From CAYRZL01 sp964428795 (GTDB taxonomy: Bacteria > Bacillota > Clostridia > Lachnospirales > Lachnospiraceae), in contig CAYRZL010000103.1 of NCBI GenBank assembly GCA_964428795.1, positions 1-8,428 of the forward strand: a DNA stretch of 8,428 nucleotides. Direction: 5' to 3'. Of the stretch, positions 1 to 6,699 are shown in pieces. The notes under the pieces are model-generated. The model was not told the DNA's origin. It saw nothing but the letters and a program-made list of their open reading frames with translations, and searched no databases. How positions within the stretch are numbered: position 1 is the first letter of the stretch; each line of letters starts with the position of its first letter. Position numbers and translations under genes: made by a program.

Positions 1-2987
1 TAATTGAAGTTTACTTTTCCGTTCTTCACATACCACCAGCCATTTGCGTTCTTGTAGTTGACCACTCCGGTATAATCGGTCTGAACTTTACTCTTCACTA
101 CATAGTACCATGCGCCTTTTTCTCCAAGCGCTCCGGCTGTATCCTTGATAACGCTGGATTTATTAAACTTCACCTGGCCTTTTTCCACATACCATTTTCC
201 GTTTTTGTTTGTTGAAAATCCGGTATAATTAAAGTCCACTTTCCCGTTCTTCACATAGTACCATCCGTTTTTGTTTTTTGCCAGTCCGGTGTAGGAAGTA
301 TCCACTTTATTGTCCTTATAATAATACCAGTTTCCGTCGGAAGCCTTTACATCGGACAGCCCGTCGTCGATGGAAATCGTATAGGTCGTCCATCCTCTGG
401 AAAGAGCAAACCACAGACAACTGTCTTCATCGTCAGGATCCGCACCCTCCGGCACGTAATATGTCCACGAATCACCATCCTCATCTACGTAATCAACCTT
501 TGTCTGTGCCTTCACATGGTAAGTTCCCGCATCGGAGGGAGCGCCGGAAAGCTCTTCGCCCGGCTGACCGTTGTCATCGGCATAGTAAGTCAGCTCAAGC
601 TCTAAACCGGAGAGCAGTTTCCCGTCGTAATACGACTCAAAATAAGGAGCCAGGTCGAAGGCCGTGCCGTCCATCTTGAAGGTCTCGTCATAGGCCCGGC
701 TTAAAATGATCGGGGAGGAAGCATTGTCAGAATGGAGCGCTTTGATGAGGGCAAGGCGCTGCGCCTCCTTCGCCTCCTCTGTCCCTGCGCGGTAGCCAAC
801 CTCATCCAATACCAGGTGGTTCAGCAACTCAGCCGCAGCATACTCCATACCGGCTTCATCCGGGGTGATGGCGATGGAGTGGAAATAGGAATATGTGCCA
901 TAATTGTATGCATAAGCAGAACTTTCCGTTGCATTTTCATCATTGACAATGATAATATAATCGGCAATATAGTCGCTGACGTTATATGCCAGATAATAAG
1001 CTTCATAAGTGGTACTGTAGTCGGTAGTCAATTTGCCGTCTTTATCATAGGTCATGCGGAAAACCGTGTTCTTCGGCTCGGTTCCGATGCCGGACTCCGC
1101 AGAATCGCTGGTCACAGAGATAAAGTTGTAGTAAATCTGTGTTTCCTTAAAGGGTTCGGTGTCCAGGATGGTAGCCGCCAGCTGTTCTGATAAAGCGTCG
1201 AACTTATCCTGTTCTTCCTCGGTAAAGCCTTCGCCCAGAATCACAATGTTCTTCATGCAGGTATATTCATACGCCGCCCAGTAATCATCATCATTGTTAT
1301 CAACGATATCGTTAGTCTTAAAGTAGATGTCAAATTCCACCGTCTTGTCGCCAATCCAATCACCACCCTCATCATAGACGGTCAGCGTCACCTCATAACT
1401 GCCGGGCTTGGTCGGACCGCCGGTGGTTTCGTATTCATCATACGCAAGGGGATCGCCATAATCAAAGGAATCCGGATCCGTGAGATATTCATACACAGAA
1501 TAGGTGTCGGTATCGATATCTTTCAGATAGTACTCATATTCCGCACAGGAGGTATTGCCATAATACTGATAGCCATAATAGTAAATGTCCACAGAGAACT
1601 CTTTGTCATAGTCTACCTCCCATGTCAGATCGACGGGGTTGCCGTCCTGGGCTTTGGAAGAGGCCTTCAATGTGATCGACAGATTGTCGATCGTATAGCT
1701 GCCCTCCGCAGAGCAGGCGTCATACTCATCATTGCCCTCAAATTCCGCCTTGACGGTATATGTGCCGGCATTGGATGGAGCGCTTTCAAGTTTATTGCCC
1801 TCCTCGTCATAATAGGTCAGCGTCAGGTCATCGCCAAGCTCATCCCCTGTGATTTCCGCATCCCCTTTTCGCAGGATAAAGTATTCGCTCATGTCCCAGG
1901 CGGTGTCTTTTGTGAATTCATCCGCATAGGTCTGGAAGAAAAGCCTGGTTACATTGGAACCTGCGCAGAAAGCTTTGCGGAGTTCTTCCTTGCAAACTTC
2001 GCAGAATTCATATTTTGCGCCCAGATACTGCATTTTGCAACTTGTAGAAGGAACGTACCAGCCACAGTCGGCAACGCCGCCCCAATCATACACGCCTATG
2101 CCGTTCTTGCCCACAAAGCGGGTCCACGGAACGAGATCCGGATCAGACTCCTGTGTCAGGTTGGCCAGTTCTTCCTCATAACCTGCGGCATAATACTCAT
2201 CAGAAAGGTTGGCAATGGTATGCCCCATCTCATGAAGCATCATTTCCAGAGAACTGGTCGTCAGGGATGCGATGCAATAATCACCGCCGCTGCCGCCGTA
2301 TGTAGTGGAATTGACAAGCATCAGATTATAATCAGCCAGAGGCAGATATTCATCATGCAGCTCCCAGAGTCTGGCATCGCCCTCATCAGAAAGTGACACA
2401 AGCCGCTGCGCGCCATAGGACCAAAAAGTGGCGCCAAAATATGTGTCGCGTTCGTCTGCTTCCGCTTCTGCCTCGGAACCGGCTTTATCGCCCCGCGCAC
2501 CAGATTCATTGGATACGGTTCCAAGGGCATAGATCTTGAATACATCAGTAAACTCATCATAAGGAGAACATTCCATGATGTACTCGGCTGTCTCCTTCGC
2601 TTTCGAATAGAATGTTTCCTGCTCATCACTGGTAAATCCATCGCCCAGGATCAACAGCACCATGGCGTCCTTGTCAGCCAGATCTTCATTGCCGTACACG
2701 AGTTGCAGCTCGCCGATTTCGTTATCCACCTCGTCAGCGACTTCCCCGGCAGATCCCGTCTCCTCGCTGCTTTGTTCCGCCCCTTGGGCGGATACGTCCT
2801 CATTCGCTGTCCCCTCTGATCCATAGACAAGTCCTGAATCATCGACAGTCTCGCTGTTCTCACTAACAGTCCCGCTGTCTTCATCGGTAATCTCCGAGGC
2901 ATAGGCAGATAACCCTGCGCTGGAGCATACCATCATGGCTGCCATCCATATGGCTATGCCGCGTTTCGCTAATTTTCCTTTTTTCAT
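1..2987 (-). CDS. Secreted M64-family (IgA-peptidase-like) metalloprotease with a second degenerate M64 module and cell-wall-binding repeats; C-terminus outside window
   Basis: I read 995 codons without a stop or frameshift; the 3' end runs off the left edge. The start is ATG at 2985-2987, with an AGGAGG ribosome-binding site (CCTCCT at 2993-2998 on the plus strand) five bases away. Residues 1-30 are a signal peptide ending AYA|SE, followed by an acidic Ser/Glu-rich linker to about residue 105. An M64 module follows (about 107-350), with LILGDGFT at 111-118, the zinc motif HEMGHTIANLSDEY at 252-265 and cysteines at 308, 317, 329 and 332 (FCEVC). Next come an MBG-like beta domain (about 376-431, APSNAGTYTVKA), a Tyr-rich Ig-like segment (431-565), a second M64-like module (about 578-780), a second MBG-like domain (about 790-880, APSDAGTYHVKA) and wall-binding repeats from 887. 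Known M64 enzymes include clostridial IgA proteases; IgA as substrate here is inference. The likely location is the extracellular wall surface. The second module lacks HExxH. Family assignment is firm; substrate is unknown. Confidence 0.9.
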   Translation of the reverse strand, partial: MKKGKLAKRGIAIWMAAMMVCSSAGLSAYASEITDEDSGTVSENSETVDDSGLVYGSEGTANEDVSAQGAEQSSEETGSAGEVADEVDNEIGELQLVYGNEDLADKDAMVLLILGDGFTSDEQETFYSKAKETAEYIMECSPYDEFTDVFKIYALGTVSNESGARGDKAGSEAEAEADERDTYFGATFWSYGAQRLVSLSDEGDARLWELHDEYLPLADYNLMLVNSTTYGGSGGDYCIASLTTSSLEMMLHEMGHTIANLSDEYYAAGYEEELANLTQESDPDLVPWTRFVGKNGIGVYDWGGVADCGWYVPSTSCKMQYLGAKYEFCEVCKEELRKAFCAGSNVTRLFFQTYADEFTKDTAWDMSEYFILRKGDAEITGDELGDDLTLTYYDEEGNKLESAPSNAGTYTVKAEFEGNDEYDACSAEGSYTIDNLSITLKASSKAQDGNPVDLTWEVDYDKEFSVDIYYYGYQYYGNTSCAEYEYYLKDIDTDTYSVYEYLTDPDSFDYGDPLAYDEYETTGGPTKPGSYEVTLTVYDEGGDWIGDKTVEFDIYFKTNDIVDNNDDDYWAAYEYTCMKNIVILGEGFTEEEQDKFDALSEQLAATILDTEPFKETQIYYNFISVTSDSAESGIGTEPKNTVFRMTYDKDGKLTTDYSTTYEAYYLAYNVSDYIADYIIIVNDENATESSAYAYNYGTYSYFHSIAITPDEAGMEYAAAELLNHLVLDEVGYRAGTEEAKEAQRLALIKALHSDNASSPIILSRAYDETFKMDGTAFDLAPYFESYYDGKLLSGLELELTYYADDNGQPGEELSGAPSDAGTYHVKAQTKVDYVDEDGDSWTYYVPEGADPDDEDSCLWFALSRGWTTYTISIDDGLSDVKASDGNWYYYKDNKVDTSYTGLAKNKNGWYYVKNGKVDFNYTGFSTNKNGKWYVEKGQVKFNKSSVIKDTAGALGEKGAWYYVVKSKVQTDYTGVVNYKNANGWWYVKNGKVNFN
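3..335 (-). repeat. Tandem aromatic cell-wall-binding repeats (protein-level), at least five units
   Basis: The C-terminal part of the M64 protein in view has repeating units anchored on Trp887, 909, 932, 960 and 984/985. Spacings are about 22, 23, 28 and 24 residues. The typical unit is GWYYVKNGKVDFNYTG followed by a short Asn/Lys-rich connector. This resembles the choline-binding-type (Choline_bind/CW_binding) repeats common on Lachnospiraceae surface proteins, which hold proteins non-covalently on the cell wall. The array is cut by the window edge, so unit number is a minimum. The unit starting at Trp932 is followed by a 28-residue spacing and is the most diverged (KWYVEKGQVKFNKSSV). Confidence 0.85.
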
Positions 2988-3055
2988 TTTTTCCTCCTCT
3001 TTTTTTATACAGGTTATTTGGTGACTCCATTTTGTAACTTACATTTTCTCTTTAA

Positions 3056-3084
3056 ATTGTATACATAAATGCAAATTATTGCAA
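3056..3084 (-). promoter_or_regulatory. Candidate sigma-A promoter of the M64 gene with an overlapping palindrome
   Basis: On the minus strand TTGCAA (3079-3084) and TACAAT (ATTGTA at 3056-3061 on the plus strand) are separated by exactly 17 bases. This gives four and five matches to the -35 and -10 consensus and a leader of about 60 bases. A 14-bp inverted repeat, TGCAA-ATTA-TTGCA (3070-3083), sits over the -35 box and could be an operator. No regulator is encoded in the window, and the surroundings are AT-rich, so chance is possible. Confidence 0.4.
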
Positions 3085-3176
3085 TTCTTTTTTGTGTTCA
3101 GGCAGCTGTTTTTTGGACTAAAGAAAAAGCCTGCCGCATATGTAATATATAATAAGTCATTATGCAGAAGGTTTTT

Positions 3177-3905
3177 ATGAAATTATTAAAAAGTAAAAAG
3201 ATCAGATTATTTCTTACGGCAGGATTTGTCTTTCTTGCCGCTGTCATCACAAAGCAAAGCTCAACTTATGTGATCAACTCAGGCTCTGTCGCCGACAGCA
3301 AACACATTGTAATCGATGCAGGTCACGGGGGCAGCGATTCCGGAAAAGTCGGTGTCAATCAGGCGCTGGAAAAGGATATCAATCTTGCCATTGCAAATGA
3401 CCTGAAAGAGCTTCTTACCGATGCCGGTTTTACCGTCACCATGACGAGGGAAACCACCGAAGATCTCGCCTCAGAAAATGCCTCCAACCGGAAGGTAGAG
3501 GATATGCGCAAACGCTGCGAAATCATCGCTGATGCAAAACCTGTTTTTACCATAAGCATCCACCAGAACAGCTATACCGATCCTTCCATAAAGGGCGCGC
3601 AGGTGTTTTACTACACCTCTTCCGATACCGGGAAGCAGCTGGCGGAAACACTTCAGGCTGTTCTCAAAGAAAAACTTGATCCATCTAACAACCGACAGGC
3701 GAAAGCCAATGATACATACTACATGCTCAAAAGATCCGACAGTCCCACCGTTATCGTGGAATGCGGCTTTCTCTCCAATCCGGAGGAAGCAGCCCTTTTA
3801 TCCACTGATGAATATCAGCAGAAGGTCGCCGCCGCTATTTTAGAAGGTATCAAAGCATTCCTGAATAGCTCGTCCGAATCCGCTAGTTCAGATACTTCAC
3901 AATAG
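3177..3905 (+). CDS. N-acetylmuramoyl-L-alanine amidase, CwlD-like (Amidase_3)
   Basis: Zinc amidase that cuts the bond between N-acetylmuramic acid and L-alanine in peptidoglycan. With the start at 3177 the protein has 242 residues, close to Bacillus CwlD. A hydrophobic N-terminal segment (about 9-25) should act as export signal or anchor. Amidase_3 signatures are DAGHGG with His50, LEKD with Glu65, SIHQN with His129 and VECGFLSNP with Glu195, so all three zinc ligands and the catalytic Glu are present. The RKVEDMRKR stretch is also typical of CwlD. I prefer ATG 3177 over the in-frame ATG 3162 because AGAAGG (3166-3171) lies five bases before it, whereas 3162 has no ribosome-binding site. 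The gene is divergent from the M64 gene and its 3' end overlaps the GH18 gene. CwlD proper works in spore cortex; a role in sporulation here is not shown. A weak promoter candidate is TTGGAC at 3113-3118 with no good -10. Confidence 0.9.
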   Translation: MKLLKSKKIRLFLTAGFVFLAAVITKQSSTYVINSGSVADSKHIVIDAGHGGSDSGKVGVNQALEKDINLAIANDLKELLTDAGFTVTMTRETTEDLASENASNRKVEDMRKRCEIIADAKPVFTISIHQNSYTDPSIKGAQVFYYTSSDTGKQLAETLQAVLKEKLDPSNNRQAKANDTYYMLKRSDSPTVIVECGFLSNPEEAALLSTDEYQQKVAAAILEGIKAFLNSSSESASSDTSQ

Positions 3906-5601
3906 TATCCCATATACTGTCTCTCTCGAAGCCAAGTTTCCAGAATGCCGCTCCCGCAAGTTCATTCGCCTGAAGCACCTGGAGCTTGGCATCGATGGAT
4001 GCCTCGTCCTCCAACCAGATTTTACAGAGTGCACCGTCTTTTGTGTACTCTGCATAGTTCTGTCCCTCGCTTTGCAGCCACTGCGTCTGTGCCCCGCTTT
4101 CAGACACACGCTTAGCGGCTTCCTCCATACCAATGGCTTCGCTGGTCACCGTCTCCTGACCGAACTCCGTGGTGATGGACCATTCTCTTGTATAGAAAGG
4201 AATACCCAAAATCAACTGCTCTGCAGGAACCTCTTTCAGAGTATCTGTCACACCTTTTTCCACAAAATCAAGAGACGCTACAGATCCGGCTTCCTGCGAG
4301 CCGCTGTAATGCTCGTCGTAAGCCATCAAAACAATATAATCCGCAAATGCCGCCTGCTCTTCTCTGTCATAAAGCGCTGTATATTCACTCGGCACATAAT
4401 TATCCACAGACAGTACGATACCGTTGTTTGCACATTTCAGTGCCAGTTCTCTTATAAACTGGATATACCCGTCTCCTGCCTCACTGGACAACGCCTCAAA
4501 ATCCACATTGATTCCGTCCAGATCATACTGAATCGCCGCAGCAATCAACTGATTCACAAGGTTATCGCGATTGGATGTCTGATTAAGTACCGCAGGCACA
4601 TCCACGCTGTCATCCTCAAGATTGCTCACAAGAGCCCATACTTCCACACCGTTCTGATGACAGTAAGTCACATAATCCTGATCTGCGAGAGAATAAATCC
4701 CGCCCTCATTATCATTCAGGTAAAACCAGGTCGGAGAAATCACATTTATTCCACTGGTCGTTCTCAGCACCTCTTCCACCGCATTATTTGCCGCCTGGCT
4801 GGTCACCTGATGCCACGCCATGCAGATTTTATAATCTTTTATAGTGTGCACCATCTCGGATGCTGTAAAATCACTGAGATAACTCTCTTTCTTTACATTT
4901 CCGATACTTTTCTTTTTTACATAGCCCACATATCCATCCTTTGTGCATACCTTATCCCATTTGTCGCCTTCCTCCAGCACCGTCACATAAGTACCTTTGT
5001 CTGCATTCACTAAAATATCACTCTTAATGCCGCCCTTCACTCTCACTTGTGCGCTTCTTTTCAGCTCGTTATAGGCAATCTCTCCCCACTGATCTGAAAT
5101 CACCACACGGTTTGGTTCCTCATAAAATTCATATCGCAGATCCGTATATTTCACAATAAAATCCAGTGCCAGATACACCTGGTCACCATCCATTTTTACA
5201 ATATCGTAATCCTCGTTCTGCTTTTCTTTTCCGATAGAATATTCACCGGTGTCTACCGTAGCGGAAACCACTCCCTCCGGCGTCACATAACGCACCAGAT
5301 TTTCCGTGTCATCCCAGAAGAACCGACGGTTGATCTTATCTCTGACTGTCTGATAATTTATATATGCCCGGTTATTTTCATAGATACCGTTATACTCATC
5401 CTGCTCATTATTAAAAATTACCGCCATACTGTTTTCCGAGGAAAAACCATAGTACTCTGTTAAATCCGCCATGTCCCGGGATGGCGTATATTTTTTTGCA
5501 GCTACACTTCCTATCACAAAAACAACTGCAATTATAATAATAACCACAGCTATTATCCTGTTTCTTCTCTGCTTTCTTCTTCGCCTTCTGTTAGTACCCA
5601 T
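3883..5601 (-). CDS. Membrane-anchored GH18-family glycosidase with CuAO-N-like and SH3 domains (YaaH/SleL-like)
   Basis: A 572-residue protein with an Arg-rich cytoplasmic N-terminus (RRRRR at 5-9) and one membrane helix (about 16-35), so a type II anchored exoprotein. Residues about 75-170 resemble the copper-amine-oxidase N-terminal-like domain often found on Firmicute wall proteins (YINYQTVRDKIN ... VYLALDFIVKYT). About 182-237 is a bacterial SH3 domain (QVRVKGG ... GYVGYVKKKSIG). About 255-570 is the GH18 barrel with catalytic DGINVDFE at 362-369; Glu369 is the predicted acid/base. Asn365 replaces the middle Asp of the chitinase DxxDxDxE motif, as in SleL/YaaH-type N-acetylglucosaminidases. 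MAYDEHYSG (426-434) supports that subgroup. The likely substrate is peptidoglycan glycan. The start has AGGAGG (plus-strand CCTCCT 5607-5612) five bases upstream. Its last codons overlap the convergent amidase gene by 23 bp. Confidence 0.9.
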   Translation of the reverse strand: MGTNRRRRRKQRRNRIIAVVIIIIAVVFVIGSVAAKKYTPSRDMADLTEYYGFSSENSMAVIFNNEQDEYNGIYENNRAYINYQTVRDKINRRFFWDDTENLVRYVTPEGVVSATVDTGEYSIGKEKQNEDYDIVKMDGDQVYLALDFIVKYTDLRYEFYEEPNRVVISDQWGEIAYNELKRSAQVRVKGGIKSDILVNADKGTYVTVLEEGDKWDKVCTKDGYVGYVKKKSIGNVKKESYLSDFTASEMVHTIKDYKICMAWHQVTSQAANNAVEEVLRTTSGINVISPTWFYLNDNEGGIYSLADQDYVTYCHQNGVEVWALVSNLEDDSVDVPAVLNQTSNRDNLVNQLIAAAIQYDLDGINVDFEALSSEAGDGYIQFIRELALKCANNGIVLSVDNYVPSEYTALYDREEQAAFADYIVLMAYDEHYSGSQEAGSVASLDFVEKGVTDTLKEVPAEQLILGIPFYTREWSITTEFGQETVTSEAIGMEEAAKRVSESGAQTQWLQSEGQNYAEYTKDGALCKIWLEDEASIDAKLQVLQANELAGAAFWKLGFERDSIWDTIVKYLN

Positions 5602-5682
5602 ATAATCCTCCTGGTCATTTCTCCCCTACATGTACCACTTTAACATATCTTGTCCCGGATTTCCACCCAAAAAGAATACTGC

Positions 5683-5720
5683 CAAAAAGAGGATACCGCA
5701 CTGTCCCTGTGCGGTATCCT
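5683..5720 (-). terminator. Rho-independent terminator of the small 92-residue gene
   Basis: A perfect 12-bp inverted repeat, AGGATACCGCAC (5690-5701) and GTGCGGTATCCT (5709-5720), encloses a 7-base loop. Read on the minus strand it is followed by CTTTTTGG. It begins 32 bases past the stop of the upstream small gene and lies before the GH18 gene, so the two minus-strand genes are probably separate transcription units. The plus-strand side has no T-run. Confidence 0.85.
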
Positions 5721-5752
5721 GTGTGCAATGCATCGAATAACCTGATGATATC

Positions 5753-6031
5753 TTATTGTCCCTGTGAATCAAATGGAATCCGCGATCTGTTCCGTCTGCT
5801 TCTCATTTCCCTCTGATTACGCACTCTGTCAAATCGCAGCTCCTTTAACACCCCCTCTTTGTCATAAACATAATCCCGCATATAAGCGGAATCCTCTCGA
5901 ACACTCATTGTCCGGGAAACAGTAAACGAATCACTCGGACTGCCTTCCAGCCATATGGAAATCCCCTGTCTCTCGAACCCCTGAAGTTCCACCAACAACT
6001 GCTTTTGATTTTTATCAGTATGGTAGCTCAT
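5753..6031 (-). CDS. Small basic protein of unknown function (92 aa)
   Basis: I do not recognise a named family. The ORF has a good ribosome-binding site (AGGAG, eight bases before ATG 6031) and its own terminator, which together argue for a real gene. The protein is soluble-looking, with no signal peptide or membrane helix. An N-terminal amphipathic stretch (QKQLLVELQGFERQGISIWL, about 9-28) is followed by a middle part with VREDSAYMRDYVYDKEGVLK and LRFDRV (about 44-69). The tail is Arg-rich (RNQREMRSRRNRSR, about 71-84) and could bind nucleic acid or an acidic partner; that is inference. The middle part reminds me of small uncharacterised Lachnospiraceae proteins, from memory only. Transcription may start from the palindrome-covered promoter upstream. 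Nothing in the neighbours fixes a role. Confidence 0.7.
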   Translation of the reverse strand: MSYHTDKNQKQLLVELQGFERQGISIWLEGSPSDSFTVSRTMSVREDSAYMRDYVYDKEGVLKELRFDRVRNQREMRSRRNRSRIPFDSQGQ

Positions 6032-6069
6032 GTTCTACACTCCTTTGTAAAGGATTTGATTCGCTATGT

Positions 6070-6105
6070 GATATATTACTGTTTGTAACTGTTCTGAACC
6101 GTTAC
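6070..6105 (-). promoter_or_regulatory. Candidate promoter of the small gene with an overlapping 21-bp palindrome (possible operator)
   Basis: The sequence at 6085-6105 is an imperfect palindrome, GTAACtGTT-CTG-AACcGTTAC, with eight of nine arm pairs matching. It is centred on TTCAGA (6093-6098, minus strand), which with TATATC (6070-6075) makes a 4/6 plus 4/6 promoter with 17-base spacing, about 40 bases upstream of the start codon. A repressor bound here would block the -35 box. No matching regulator is in the window. Confidence 0.3.
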
Positions 6106-6643
6106 CGTTCTTATTTTCCGGATTTACCGCACAAAAAAATGTCTCTCTATATGCTTTCTTGTTCTGAACAATCCTATTCCCATGTATTTTTGTTCAATCT
6201 GTGCCGAAAATCCGGGGTTACTGCTGCTATCCTCCCTTCTTTTTCGCGGAGCACCAAACAGAGTCAGATTCCTTCCCAATAGAAACCCTTTTTCTTTTTT
6301 CGGATAAATTTTTGACAAGTTCAAAATATCAACACTATTTTTGCCGCAATAACATATAATGGATATAAAGAACTGCTGACTTGTAATAGAATAACCCAGG
6401 CTGGCGAAGAAAACGTGTCAGAATACACATCCGCCGATCATCCTCCTGCGGTTCCATTGCTCGTGATAGAATAAGCAAAGTCTGTCCTCATAGTAAGCTT
6501 CTATAATATGGGGAAACATCTTCCGCTGTAAGATATCTCCTGAACCTTTTATACCATACTCTATGTGAAATTGCAAGATTTTTATTCACGATAAAAGACT
6601 TGTAGTTTCTGACTTGGAAATTAAAGGTTTTCGCGGGAAGCAC
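6106..6643. other. Gene-free stretch between the small gene and mecA
   Basis: The interval from 6032 to 6699 has no convincing coding region. The only open frame of note (minus strand, 6124-6324) needs a TTG start, lacks a ribosome-binding site and has no family signature. What is present is a perfect TTGACA (6312-6317) with TATTTT 18 bases on (6336-6341), two exact TATAAT hexamers (6355-6360 and 6502-6507) without good -35 partners, two near-identical 12-mers (GTAATAGAATAA at 6383 and GTGATAGAATAA at 6463, exactly 80 bases apart), and several short inverted repeats from 6361 to 6555. It could hold a small RNA, a long mecA leader or decayed sequence. Confidence 0.5.
6361..6555 (+). ncRNA. Speculative structured RNA or leader (about 195 nt)
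   Basis: The ends can pair: GG and TATAAAG of 6361-6370 with CTTTTATA and CC of 6546-6555, with one bulge and one skipped base. Inside are GGCG/CGCC (6403-6406 with 6432-6435) closing GTGT/ACAC (6415-6418 with 6425-6428). There is also TTGCT/AGCAA (6457-6461 with 6474-6478). GGGGA (6510-6514) can pair with TCTCC (6536-6540) around ATCTT/AAGAT (6518-6522 with 6530-6534). GGGG can alternatively pair with CCTC at 6486-6489. The stems are short, the region is AT-rich, no T-run follows, and I recognise no known RNA family. Treat as a hypothesis. Confidence 0.18.
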
Positions 6644-6672
6644 TTTACTTTTTTTGATTTCTGTCGCATAAT
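6644..6672 (+). promoter_or_regulatory. Candidate promoter of mecA
   Basis: TTTACT (6644-6649) and CATAAT (6667-6672) are 17 bases apart, matching four and five positions of the sigma-A consensus. The expected transcript would start near 6679, leaving a leader of about 20 bases that contains the ribosome-binding site AGAAGGAAG (6684-6692), seven bases before the ATG. Confidence 0.4.
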
Positions 6673-6699
6673 ATATTACACACAGAAGGAAGTGATAAG

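Noticed and set aside
278..679. Plus-strand frame of 133 codons
   Set aside because: Antisense to the wall-binding repeats; Arg/Pro-rich low-information product with no start signals.
732..1190. Open frame of 152 codons on the plus strand with hydrophobic stretches
   Set aside because: It is antisense to the second M64 module; the hydrophobicity reflects complementary Asp/Asn/Tyr codons of the real gene.
3162..3176. Upstream ATG of the amidase (adds five residues)
   Set aside because: No ribosome-binding site precedes it, whereas ATG 3177 has AGAAGG at five-base spacing.
4072..5013. Long open frame (313 codons) on the plus strand
   Set aside because: It lies entirely antisense to the GH18 gene, has Cys/His/Ile-rich composition without family signatures and no convincing ribosome-binding site.
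5702..5766. Repeated TGTCCCTGTG in the terminator loop and at the end of the small gene
   Set aside because: Only ten bases, no symmetry or further copies; probably chance.
6124..6324. Minus-strand frame of 66 codons in the gene-free region
   Set aside because: It requires a TTG start, has no ribosome-binding site and no recognisable motif.
6361..6555. Naming the possible RNA as 6S, SRP, RNase P or tmRNA
   Set aside because: None of the conserved core sequences of those RNAs is present; size alone does not identify it.
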